This document shows positions 10,727 to 18,712 of a DNA stretch of 64,000 bases, one piece after another. Below the pieces are notes generated by a model. The model made no database searches. It saw nothing but the letters and a program-made list of their open reading frames with translations, and was not told the origin of the DNA. The position numbers and the translations under genes are program-made. The stretch's first letter is position 1; every line of letters starts with the position of its first letter. The stretch is from NCBI GenBank assembly GCA_024516035.1, contig CM044965.1, forward strand, positions 24,413,165 through 24,477,164. The letters run 5' to 3'. This DNA comes from Bactericera cockerelli. Lineage: Eukaryota; Arthropoda; Insecta; Hemiptera; Triozidae.

Positions 10727-10795
10727 ATACAGGGTACCAAACACACTGGGACTCAGGTCATACTTTCTGTGCACCCTGTATATGCATAGTGCATA
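10727..10795. mobile_element. Miniature inverted element with ATATACAGGGT ends
   Basis: ATATACAGGGT at the left and ACCCTGTATAT at the right are inverted repeats enclosing about 45 bp. The same terminal motif appears singly near 3.2, 23.3, 23.8 and 23.9 kb. Confidence 0.5.
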
Positions 10796-10850
10796 TAGTA
10801 CATAGATAACGACACGGGGGAAAATAGTGCGATTTTCAATTCTACCTACA

Positions 10851-11178
10851 CTAGCTGTTTCACCCGTGCTTCGCTACTGACCAGAAAATCCCGATATCTT
10901 AAAAATGGTAATCTCATCTAACTCCTTTCCTTCAGGCAAGACTCCCAAGAAACTAGCTGCGTTGCCGCGCTGTATGGCGAGCGCGATCAATTGCTTGAGG
11001 AAGATATTTTAATTTTGATAATTTTCTAGGTAGTTTGACGTTGCTTTAGGAGGTGTCAACTCTCATGAAAATTTCAGTATCTGTTACCGTTTGGGCTGTG
11101 GTATTGTAAACCGACAACCCCTAAGAGGACATAGTCAGTCAGTCAGTCAGATACAAGCATAGATTTGAGTTTTATAGA
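10851..11178 (-). mobile_element. Non-autonomous Helitron, 328 bp
   Basis: Read on the minus strand it begins TCTATAAAACTCAAATC and ends in CTAG. The flanking + strand bases are A (10850) and T (11179), the A/T target expected of Helitrons (TC...CTRR inserted between A and T). Near its 5' end lie GACTGACT tetranucleotide repeats. It has no coding capacity. Its ends differ from the larger Helitron at 26.5 kb apart from the TC/CTAG termini. Confidence 0.65.
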
Positions 11179-11504
11179 TTATACGTACATATACGTTGTA
11201 CATATAATCTTTTTTGTACAGCATTCAGACCAGCTTAAATTTTAATTTAACTGTATCTTCATACTACAAACAAGTCATCGTTCTTCTCCCGACACATGGT
11301 GCCTACCAGGCTCGAGGCATTTCCACGCTGGACCGCCAATGACAGTCGTTGGCGTAAGAATGCCCCGGCCCTGGTATCTATATTTATTCCCTGTGAAAAT
11401 TCCGGAGTTCGCACATGCATAAATTTCATTATGAGGGACCACCAGCATTGGCAAGGAGACATAGACACTGCACAGCCTGGTGTAGGCAAATAGTGGACAT
11501 GTTC
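11179..11504. other. Unique-looking intergenic DNA
   Basis: GC content is slightly raised around 11,290-11,490, with open frames of 65-83 codons on both strands. No recognisable domain was seen. Confidence 0.4.
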
Positions 11505-11587
11505 ACGCAAATGAGGAAGAGGGAAAAGAAGGAGAAAAGGAGGGAGGAAGAGTGATAGAGAGAGAGATATTGGGAGGGAAGGAGGGA

Positions 11588-11631
<44 letters not shown>

Positions 11632-11998
11632 CAAAAGAGAGAGAGATAGAGACACAGAGAGAGAGAGATATGGAAACAGGTAGGTGAAAGAGAGAGAGAG
11701 ATATGGAAACAGGTAGATGAAAGAGAGAGAGAGAGAGATGGAAACAGGTAGATGAAAGAGAGAGAGAGAGAGATGGAAACAGGTAGGTGAAAGAGACAGA
11801 GAGAAAAGGATAGAGATAGGGAAGAAAGGGAGAGAAAAGAACACAGAAAGAGAGAGAGAGATAATAGAGAACGAGGGATATATACATGGAAACAGATAGG
11901 TGAAAGAAAAGTAGAGAGAGAGAGAGAGAGTGAGAGTGTGAGAGAGAAAAAGAGAGAGAGAGAGAGATAGGGAAGAAGAAAAGAGAGAGAGAAGATGA
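11505..11998 (+). repeat. GA-rich tract with embedded 35-45 bp repeats
   Basis: Purine tract in which the phrase GATGGAAACAGGTAGRTGAA recurs four or more times between 11,670 and 11,800, separated by GAGAGA of variable length. Confidence 0.85.
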
Positions 11999-12164
11999 GG
12001 AGGAGACTTCATAGTGGTTTGGGTTGATTGATTCATTATTTTCTTGTGTGTTCTAAAAACAGAATTCATGCCGAGAAAACTGTGTTTACTTAGGGTACAA
12101 ACGAGCAGGGGGAAGTAAACAAACAAGTGGGAAACAGCACATTACTTACTCGAAAATTACACAA

Positions 12165-12345
12165 CAAAATTAACAAGAGGTTAACGCGCTAGTCTGGTAT
12201 ACCACCCAATCCCACCCAGTACATGCATTTTTCCTCATTAATTTGAGTTTTTAACACATAATAATAAGACTCTGAGGGTTATTTGGTAGAAAATGCCTTG
12301 AGCATTAACCTCACCTGGTGATTATCTTCCACTAAAGAGTGTTAT
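12165..12345 (+). mobile_element. SINE family B, 5' truncated
   Basis: GGTTAACGCGCTAGTCTGGT, then an internal deletion, CCCACCCAGTACATGC, CTCATTAATTTGAG, AATAATAAGACTCTGAGGGT and the CACCTGGTGATTATCTTCC tail. Confidence 0.75.
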
Positions 12346-12411
12346 TATTATACCGAGACAAATTTGGTCTAAGTTCAGATTGTTCAGCCAAGTACTAGAA
12401 TGAACAGGAAA

Positions 12412-12650
12412 ATAAAAATGGCTTAGAAAAAGGTTTTCAAAAAATTAGCTTTCTTAGAAAAAGATTTTCAAAAAATTTCTTCCCTTAGAAAAGGTTTTCA
12501 AAAAAATGGCTTCCCTTAGAAGAAGGTTTTCAAAAAAATAAGCTTTCCTTGGAAAAAGGTTTTCAAAAAATTTCTTCGTTCCTTAGAAAACCTTAGAAAA
12601 AGGTTTTAAAAAATTAGCTTCCCTTAGGAAAGAAAAAAGGTTTTCATCAA
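12412..12650 (+). repeat. Degenerate tandem repeat, about 38 bp
   Basis: The phrase AGAAAAAGGTTTTCAAAAAA with a TTAGCTTCCCTT-type spacer recurs about six times with indels. Confidence 0.75.
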
Positions 12651-12899
12651 CACAGACGGACTTTCTGAAACCCAAAACCAAGGTAGTAAAAATTGTCAAG
12701 GGCCAGGTAGATATTAAAATTAGAAAACTCCCTCAGAACTTTCCTCTGTCCAGTTGGACCCCGAGTTACCCTAGTCCCTTTTAACGAGTCCAGTGGGACT
12801 CATAAACCAGGAAGAACTCCATTTTCCCCTCAATGTCCTATTTCACCCCGCACTATGCCGCACTATGCCATTGAATGCTATTCTACTCCATAAGGACCA

Positions 12900-13015
12900 A
12901 AGCGACGGTTAATTCAGTGGTAAGGTACTCGCTTTCCATGCCGAAGGTCCCAGGTTCGAATCCCAGAGCCGACAAAAAAGTTGTATTCAAAATTTGGTTG
13001 CCACTTGTTTGTGAG
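12900..13015 (+). mobile_element. SINE family J, 5' part
   Basis: TTAATTCAGTGGTAAGGTAC A box, GGTCCCAGGTTCGAATCCC B box and CGACAAAAAAGTTGTATTC, as in the full-length J copy at 38,953. Confidence 0.75.
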
Positions 13016-13077
13016 AGCTTCAACACAAAGAAATCTTACTCTAAACTTACTTAACTGTTTAAACTTTACTTTTTCAA

Positions 13078-13275
13078 AAATAATAATAATAATATCGCCT
13101 TATTTATACTACCCGATAAGACTATTAAGTCCCATTATTCCAGCAGTAAGAGACGTATTATTATGTGGTAAAAATCCCAAATGGGAGGATAACTTGTTAT
13201 GTCCCGGCTGGGTTTCGAACCCGCGACCTCTGGATTCACAGAGTGCCGCCTTTACCACTGAGCTACCGGGACAGA
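13078..13275 (-). mobile_element. tRNA-derived SINE, family A, full length
   Basis: Minus strand: head, GGGTTCGAAACCCAGC B box, ACAAGTTATCCTCCCATTTG-type body, CACATAATAATACGTCT, GCTGGAATAATGGGACTTAA and the ATAAGGCGATATTATT tail. Its head (13201-13275) is the outermost part of the serpin palindrome; the mirror copy at 17,597-17,671 keeps only the head. Confidence 0.9.
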
Positions 13276-13333
13276 GTATAGGAAGGCTACAGGATGTGTT
13301 GAGAGACTGTGATAGCTCTGTATTCCGAGAGGT

Positions 13334-14497
13334 CTAAGCAGCATTCAACTTGGCAACCTTTCCAATGAATACAATGTGTTTCTTTTCGTGAGAAATGGTG
13401 AGCACAAATGGATGATCTGCAGTAAAACTGACTGACTCTGGACTTGGGCCAGCACTTCCAAGCATCATCCTGACCTCAGTGGCGGCTGCAGCCTCAGAAC
13501 CTTCTTCATTCACCTCAAGGAAAGCCTTCTGAATGACGTCACTGATAACAAGAGGGCTTTGGTTTTCTGTCATCAGAGAGAAGTCAGCATCGGGAGTGAA
13601 GGCAATTTCCATGCCCAGCTTCTTAAGCAACTCGTTCATATTCCAGGTGCTCTCAATTTTGAACCGTGGTAGCGTCACCACAACATCAGTAGAGTGCGCG
13701 TCCTGCACAATCTTTTCAAACTTCTCTGCAAAGCTCTCATTTGTTGCGAACAGTTTCTTTTCCAGCGCTGGCAAACCGTCTCGCTTGTTGGGAAGAAAGA
13801 TGTGCATGTAAAACTTTTGATCTTCTTGACTTGAGTAGGGTAACACCAACATCTTGAAGCCATCGTCTCCGTCCTCGCTGTACAAGTCAAAGTGCTGTTT
13901 CTGATGCATGAGAGGCACTTGAATACTTGTGTTGTTGTCCAGATAGAATGGTCCGTCCTGGGTGTCATTCCGCTTGAAAGGAAACACCCACTCGCCTCTG
14001 AAGTGGATAGCGTTGATGAGGACTAGTTTGGTGTCGCCGGACAGAGAAGAAGGACGAACAAGATCTTTGATTTTCTCATTCGTATGTTTGGACACCCAAC
14101 TGTTCATCTGATGGGCTGCCTCATCGCCTTGAGCGAAGTTAACCTGGCCCAGTTCGGAGTTGAAGTTGTTGACAGCTGTGGACTGGAAGTTCGGATTGAG
14201 TTTCACGTCTTCAGGCAGGTAAATTTTGATGGCGATTTTCATGTCAGGACTCTTGTTCAGTTGGTCCATGAGGTCTTTGTAGTTGTTGAGAGAAGATTTC
14301 GAGTGTTTGATTCTGAGTGACTTCTTCATGGAGTGAGCTGTGGAGCCCGACGCACCATATGAAACCATGACCAGCACCACGTGCAGACTGAGAGGAGACA
14401 CGATGGCGTTCTCTGCGCTGGTGGTGGCGAGATGCTTATGGACATCCTGGGTGAAATCATTGTTGGCGGCACTCACAGAAGTCGCTTCTTCGGACAT
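13334..14497 (-). CDS. Serpin family protein, copy 1
   Basis: A serpin of 387 residues, the usual length for the fold without a signal peptide, in one exon. Serpins act as suicide inhibitors of proteases. Visible landmarks: N-terminal helices with VSPLSLHVVL (33-42) and SYGASGSTA (46-54), NAIHFRGEW (162-170), LPRFKIES (276-283), hinge GSEAAAAT (333-340) preceded by NEE, and DHPFVLTI (361-368). The small-residue hinge predicts an inhibitory serpin. Counting 17 residues from P17 puts P1 at Gly347/Ser348, but the loop is long (to Phe358), so Arg343 could also be the bait; target protease unknown. I chose the ATG at 14495-14497 (MSEE) because nine codons upstream lie in a 25-bp repeat. No N-terminal hydrophobic segment, so probably cytosolic (clade B-like) or non-classically secreted. 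No AATAAA was seen just downstream. It differs from copy 2 at five residues. Confidence 0.93.
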   Translation of the reverse strand: MSEEATSVSAANNDFTQDVHKHLATTSAENAIVSPLSLHVVLVMVSYGASGSTAHSMKKSLRIKHSKSSLNNYKDLMDQLNKSPDMKIAIKIYLPEDVKLNPNFQSTAVNNFNSELGQVNFAQGDEAAHQMNSWVSKHTNEKIKDLVRPSSLSGDTKLVLINAIHFRGEWVFPFKRNDTQDGPFYLDNNTSIQVPLMHQKQHFDLYSEDGDDGFKMLVLPYSSQEDQKFYMHIFLPNKRDGLPALEKKLFATNESFAEKFEKIVQDAHSTDVVVTLPRFKIESTWNMNELLKKLGMEIAFTPDADFSLMTENQSPLVISDVIQKAFLEVNEEGSEAAAATEVRMMLGSAGPSPESVSFTADHPFVLTISHEKKHIVFIGKVAKLNAA

Positions 14498-14500
14498 CTC

Positions 14501-14573
14501 TTCTTGAGATAGATAGAGAGTCAACTTCTTGAGATAGATAGAGAGTCAACTTCTTGAGATAGATAGAGAGTCA
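14501..14573. repeat. 25-bp repeat (three copies) abutting the serpin 1 start
   Basis: TTCTTGAGATAGATAGAGAG plus TCAAC is present three times directly upstream of the copy 1 ATG. The mirror position before copy 2 has only one unit. This accounts for nearly all the length difference between the arms. Confidence 0.9.
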
Positions 14574-14838
14574 AAAACAATAAAGGTTTAGAATCTCGAC
14601 AAAGAACTTTGGAATTTTGGACTGGAATTTTCAGTGAGAGGGAAATTATTGTATGTTTTTGTAGTGAAATTTTGAGTTTACTAAAGTTGGAGTTGTACTC
14701 TGAATGAATATCAATGACATGAATAACTGACTGACCGTCAATCCGCTCTCACTTCACTAGTAACATCCATGGATGGCATGTTTGATCCACAAATGTTGTC
14801 TTTTGTGAATGTTCTCAGAGACACTCTAGGAACAATAA
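14574..14838 (-). promoter_or_regulatory. Putative promoter and 5' leader of serpin copy 1
   Basis: The region is closely conserved with 16,082-16,350, upstream of copy 2, so both genes share the same proximal flank. I cannot identify a convincing TATA box or initiator; the assignment rests on position and conservation only. Confidence 0.35.
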
Positions 14839-14840
14839 AT

Positions 14841-14952
14841 TGTAATAATAATAATATCGCCCGATGAGGTGGAATGGATCCCATTATGCCATAAGTAAGC
14901 CCAAGACGTATTATTATGTGGTCAAAATCCCAAATGGGCGGGTAACTTGTCA
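14841..14952 (-). mobile_element. SINE family A tail in left arm
   Basis: Minus strand: GTGACAAGTTACCCGCCCAT, GACCACATAATAATACGTCT, GGCATAATGGGATCCATTCC and GGGCGATATTATTATT. The head is lost. The mirror copy is at 15,969-16,080, so the insertion predates the duplication. Confidence 0.85.
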
Positions 14953-15039
14953 CGTAGGCTGGTTGCTCTCGGAGATCGACTGCCACAAAAATGGAACAGA
15001 CCCCCCAGGAACAATTTTAGGATGGATCCGGGCCCGAAT

Positions 15040-15170
15040 TCAAATAACGATCATCGGTGTTTACTACTTGGGTACAGAACTACTACTTTGGTACCAAACA
15101 CGCAGGTAAAAATTACTAGTTGGGTGCGGAAGATGTACTACTTGGGTACCAGATAAAAGCAGGTAAAATA
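15040..15170. repeat. TACTTGGGTAC repeats in left arm
   Basis: TACTTGGGTAC and variants (TACTTTGGTAC, TAGTTGGGTGC) occur four times in about 110 bp. They are mirrored at 15,750-15,880, and a diverged version lies at 18,600-18,690. Confidence 0.7.
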
Positions 15171-15381
15171 TTAGTACATAGAAATTAAGTATATAGGTTT
15201 TAGATTATTATGATGCGTAAGTGAATTTTTTGTTAGAGGAATTTTGTAGTTAGGTAGGGTTAGGTAAAGTTAACAAGGTGAGATTGCACGGTAGATCACT
15301 GACTTCAGTTTGTCGGGTAGGATGGTTAGGTGAGGGGCTTAGGTTAGGTTGAAATTAGCGCAGGCGGTTAGGCCGGGTCGC

Positions 15382-15539
15382 CCAGCGACCCGGTCTAACC
15401 CTTTTAACGAGACCTCTCGGAATACAGAGACTGTGATAGCTCTTGTTATCAGTGACGTCATTCAGAAGGAAAGCCTTCTGAATGACGTCACTGATAACAA
15501 GAGGGGCTTGGTTTTCTGTCATCAGAGAGAAGTCGCTGT
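15382..15539. repeat. Composite spacer at palindrome centre
   Basis: It contains pieces of the serpin 3' end in rearranged order. 15410-15430 (GACCTCTCGGAATACAGAG) matches the sequence just after the serpin stop codon. The next bases, ACTGTGATAGCTC, match the same neighbourhood on the opposite strand. 15474-15534 matches serpin codons around VISDVIQKAF in antisense, with GGGGCTTGG as in copy 2. Left of these, GCGACCCGG folds back on CCGGGTCGC. Confidence 0.8.
15440..15503. repeat. 30-bp perfect hairpin of serpin coding DNA
   Basis: 15440-15469 is the exact reverse complement of 15474-15503, with loop AAAG. The stem is serpin coding sequence (CAGTGACGTCATTCAGAAGG). Its axis (about 15,471.5) lies 11 bp away from the axis of the large arms (15,460.5), so it arose as a separate event. 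Confidence 0.9.
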
Positions 15540-15968
15540 GCGACCCGGCCTAACCGCCTGCGCTAATTTCAAACTAACCTAAGCCCCTCACCCAACCATC
15601 CTACCCGACAAACTGAAGTCAGTGATCTACCGTGCAATCTCACCTTGTTAACTTTACCTAACCCTACCTAACTACAAAATTCCTCTAACAAAAAATTCAC
15701 TTACGCATCATAATAATCTAAAACCTATATACTTAATTTCTATGTACTAATATTTTACCTGCTTTTATCTGGTACCCAAGTAGTACATCTTCCGCACCCA
15801 ACTAGTAATTTTTACCTGCGTGTTTGGTACCAAAGTAGTAGTTCTGTACCCAAGTAGTAAACACCGATGATCGTTATTTGAATTCGGGCCCGGATCCATC
15901 CTAAAATTGTTCCTGGGGGGTCTGTTCCATTTTTGTGGCAGTCGATCTCCGAGAGCAACCAGCCTACG

Positions 15969-16080
15969 TGACAAGTTACCCGCCCATTTGGGATTTTGAC
16001 CACATAATAATACGTCTTGGGCTTACTTATGGCATAATGGGATCCATTCCACCTCATCGGGCGATATTATTATTATTACA
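15969..16080 (+). mobile_element. SINE family A tail in right arm
   Basis: Mirror image of 14,841-14,952: ACAAGTTACCCGCCCATTTG, GACCACATAATAATACGTCT and the GGGCGATATTATTATTATT tail. Confidence 0.85.
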
Positions 16081-16081
16081 A

Positions 16082-16374
16082 TATATTGTTCCTAGAGGGT
16101 CTCTGAGGACATTCACAAAAGACGACATTTGTGGATCAAACATGCCATCCATGGATATTACTAGTGAAGTGAAAGCGGATTGACGGTCAGTCAGTTATTC
16201 TATTTCATTAAAATTCATTCAGAGTACAACTCCAGCTTTAGTAAACTCAAATTTTCACTACAAAAACATACATTAATTTCCCTCTCACTGAAAATTCCAG
16301 TCGCAAATTCCAAAGTTCTTTGCCGAGATTCTAAACCTTTATTGTTTTTGACTCTCTATTTATCTCAAGAAGAA
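16082..16374 (+). promoter_or_regulatory. Putative promoter and 5' leader of serpin copy 2
   Basis: Conserved counterpart of the flank of copy 1. An in-frame ATG exists at 16,180, but the added N-terminal stretch is AT-rich, lacks serpin features and is not open in copy 1, so it is taken as leader. Confidence 0.35.
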
Positions 16375-17538
16375 ATGTCCGAAGAAGAGACGTCTGTGAG
16401 CGCCGCCAACAATGATTTCACCCAGGACGTCCATAAGCATCTCGCCACCACCAGCGCAGAGAACGCCATCGTGTCTCCTCTCAGTCTGCACGTGGTGCTG
16501 GTCATGGTTTCATATGGTGCGTCGGGCTCCACAGCTCACTCCATGAAGAAGTCACTCAGAATCAAACACTCGAAATCTTCTCTCAACAACTACAAAGACC
16601 TCATGGACCAACTGAACAAGAGTCCTGACATGAAAATCGCCATCAAAATTTACCTTCCTGAAGACGTGAAACTCAATCCGAACTTTCAGTCCACAGCTGT
16701 CAACAACTTCAACTCTGAACTGGGCCAGGTCAACTTCGCTCAAGGGGATGAGGCAGCCCATCAGATGAACAGTTGGGTGTCCAAACATACAAATGAGAAA
16801 ATCAAAGATCTTGTTCGTCCTTCTTCTCTGTCCGGCGACACCAAACTAGTCCTCATCAACGCCATCCACTTCAGAGGCGAGTGGGTGTTTCCTTTCAAGC
16901 GGAATGACACCCAGGACGGACCATTCTATCTGGACAACAACACAAGTATTCAAGTGCCTCTCATGCATCAGAAACAGCACTTTGACTTGTACAGCGAGGA
17001 CGGAGACGATGGCTTCCAGATGTTGGTGTTACCCTACTCAAGTCAAGAAGATCAAAAGTTTTACATGCACATTTTTCTTCCCAACAAGCGAGATGGTTTG
17101 CCAGCGCTGGAAAAGAAACTGTTCGCAACAAATGAGACCTTTGCAGAGAAGTTTGAAAAGATTGTGCAGGACGCGGGCTCTACTGATGTTGTGGTGACGC
17201 TACCACGGTTCAAAATTGAGAGTACCTGGAATATGAACGAGTTGCTTAAGAAGCTGGGAATGGAAATTGCCTTCACTCCCGATGCTGACTTCTCTCTGAT
17301 GACAGAAAACCAAGCCCCTCTTGTTATCAGTGACGTCATTCAGAAGGCTTTCCTTGAGGTGAATGAAGAAGGTTCTGAGGCTGCAGCCGCCACTGAGGTC
17401 AGGATGATGCTTGGAAGTGCTGGCCCAAGTCCAGAGTCAGTCAGTTTTACTGCAGATCATCCATTTGTGCTCACCATTTCTCACGAAAAGAAACACATTG
17501 TATTCATTGGAAAGGTTGCCAAGTTGAATGCTGCTTAG
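16375..17538 (+). CDS. Serpin family protein, copy 2
   Basis: 387 residues in one exon, starting MSEEE. Same landmarks as copy 1: NAIHFRGEW (162-170), LPRFKIES (276-283), hinge GSEAAAAT (333-340), reactive loop EVRMMLGSAGPSPESVSF (341-358), DHPFVLTI (361-368). Relative to copy 1 the changes are A5E, K215Q, S255T, H268G and S314A; none is in the reactive loop, so both should hit the same protease. The H268G change needs at least two base substitutions. No signal peptide is visible, so an intracellular role is likelier than haemolymph secretion. The intronless structure could be native to this subfamily or reflect retrocopying. No polyadenylation signal is obvious before the SINE head at 17,597. 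The gene lies head-to-head (divergent) with copy 1. Confidence 0.94.
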   Translation: MSEEETSVSAANNDFTQDVHKHLATTSAENAIVSPLSLHVVLVMVSYGASGSTAHSMKKSLRIKHSKSSLNNYKDLMDQLNKSPDMKIAIKIYLPEDVKLNPNFQSTAVNNFNSELGQVNFAQGDEAAHQMNSWVSKHTNEKIKDLVRPSSLSGDTKLVLINAIHFRGEWVFPFKRNDTQDGPFYLDNNTSIQVPLMHQKQHFDLYSEDGDDGFQMLVLPYSSQEDQKFYMHIFLPNKRDGLPALEKKLFATNETFAEKFEKIVQDAGSTDVVVTLPRFKIESTWNMNELLKKLGMEIAFTPDADFSLMTENQAPLVISDVIQKAFLEVNEEGSEAAAATEVRMMLGSAGPSPESVSFTADHPFVLTISHEKKHIVFIGKVAKLNAA

Positions 17539-17596
17539 ACCTCTCGGAATACAGAGCTATCACAGTCTCCCAACACATCCTATAGCCTTCCTATAC

Positions 17597-17671
17597 TCTG
17601 TCCCGGTAGCTCAGTGGTAAAGGCGGCACTCTGTGAATTCAGAGGTCGCTGGTTCGAAACCCAGCCGGGAC
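17597..17671 (+). mobile_element. SINE family A head only
   Basis: CCCGGTAGCTCAGTGGTAAA to the end of the tRNA-like head GCCGGGAC, then an abrupt switch to CTAACCTAAGCCCCTCACCC. That sequence otherwise lies at the distal flank of the serpin unit (15,573-15,592), so this is a unit junction. Confidence 0.85.
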
Positions 17672-17862
17672 CTAACCTAAGCCCCTCACCCAAGCTATCC
17701 TAGCCGGCTAACGAAACACAACATTTATTAGGTACACTTTTTTTATGAAACCATCAACATTTTATTTGGAAAGGCCATGTCAAATCTCTATCAAGAAAAT
17801 TCCCTTCTCAAAATTTGTAGACCAAGTGAGAAATTTGTAGGTAGGTATAATTTTTATATAAT
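17672..17862 (+). repeat. Start of a third, decayed serpin-flank unit
   Basis: CTAACCTAAGCCCCTCACCC matches 15,573-15,592 in the same orientation. It then diverges and runs into a family H transposon. Confidence 0.6.
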
Positions 17863-18562
17863 TACTTCCGAGAAATTTCTAATATTAGAAATCGGAAGTA
17901 TTGTGTTCGTCTTTGTAATAAAAAAATATTTTTTTGCTCCGATTTCAATTTTTTCATATTTCTGGACGTTTCATAACCTCCTGAGCAAATTTGGTTTTGT
18001 GTCCGTCTGTCGGTCTGTTAAAACGATTCCTTGTAACGCGCAAATTTCGGAAACTACTCAACCGATTTTGATAAAATTTTGCACACATCTAGGAGACATT
18101 CTGCAGATGGTCCCATTTTAAATTCATCGAATTCGTACTAGCGGTTCTGGGTGAAAGAGACCTTGCGCCTGACCACTAACTTTTTACTTAAACGCTTATA
18201 TCTCGTGAACGGTACACCCGATTTTGATGAAATTTTGCATTTTGATGAAATATGCATATTACTATTTTACATAGGCTCTTTATATTTATTTTTTAATTAA
18301 TTATAGTTTGACTCTGATATTTAAAAAAATCCGAAATTTTGGACAAAAAAGTCAAAAAATAGGGAGCATGACTTGCCGATACAGAATTTTTTGTAGAATC
18401 TAGAATGTAGAAAAAACGATTTTCTACCATGTAAAATAAATTTGAAGAAAATCGGTTCAGTCATTTTAGAGATACAAGTAATTTTGTATAAAATCTTAAA
18501 ATTGGCACGTGTTTACAATGTGAAACAATCACAAGGAAGTATTGTGTCCATAATTGGCATGT
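17863..18562 (+). mobile_element. Transposon family H, about 700 bp
   Basis: Starts ACTTCCGAGAAATTTC and includes the palindrome ATTTCTAATATTAGAAAT. Internal phrases include CAACCGATTTTGATAAAATT, ATCTCGTGAACGGTACACCC and GGAAGTATTGTGTCCATAAT at the far end. It is non-coding. A second copy in opposite orientation lies at 55,964-56,700, and end fragments at 56.78 and 57.52 kb. Confidence 0.75.
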
Positions 18563-18589
18563 TTTTTTTATGTACTCTTTATGTAATGA

Positions 18590-18712
18590 ATAAAAAAACG
18601 ACCCGTTACCCAAGTCGGATATTTTTGTGTTTTTTCTTGTACCCAAGTAGAAGGATAAAATAAGGTCTGTACCCAAGTAGTATACACTATACAGCCACGA
18701 TCATCAGGGCAT
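18590..18712 (+). repeat. Remnant of serpin 5' flank
   Basis: TGTACCCAAGTAG occurs twice and is followed by a TACACT...ACGATCATC stretch like 15,848-15,875 in the right arm. With 17,672 this brackets the transposon inside a third flank copy. No serpin coding sequence follows. Confidence 0.55.

Larger units (their letters stand above)
13201..17671. repeat. 4.47-kb serpin palindrome (inverted duplication)
   Basis: Left arm 13201-15381 is the inverted, nearly identical copy of right arm 15540-17671. Mirrored coordinates sum to 30,921 in the promoter part and 30,872 in the gene part; the offset of 49 is accounted for, to within one base, by two extra 25-bp units in the left arm. Each arm carries a SINE head, a complete serpin gene, its 5' flank with a family A SINE tail, and a flank with TACTTGGGTAC repeats. 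A 158-bp non-mirrored spacer lies between. The high similarity means the duplication is recent or kept alike by gene conversion. An assembly artefact is not fully excluded, but fixed differences between the arms argue against a simple duplicated read. Confidence 0.9.

Noticed and set aside
15361..15420. Telomere-like GGTTAGG repeats near the palindrome
   Set aside because: Only scattered GTTAGG phrases with irregular spacing; no tandem array.
14738..16183. Mirrored 60-80 codon frames in the palindrome flanks
   Set aside because: They appear in both arms only because the arms are copies; they lie partly in a SINE tail and have no domain.
16180..16374. Serpin copy 2 starting at the upstream ATG (16,180), adding 65 residues
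   Set aside because: The added part is AT-rich, lacks a convincing signal peptide, overlaps the conserved non-coding flank and is not open in copy 1.
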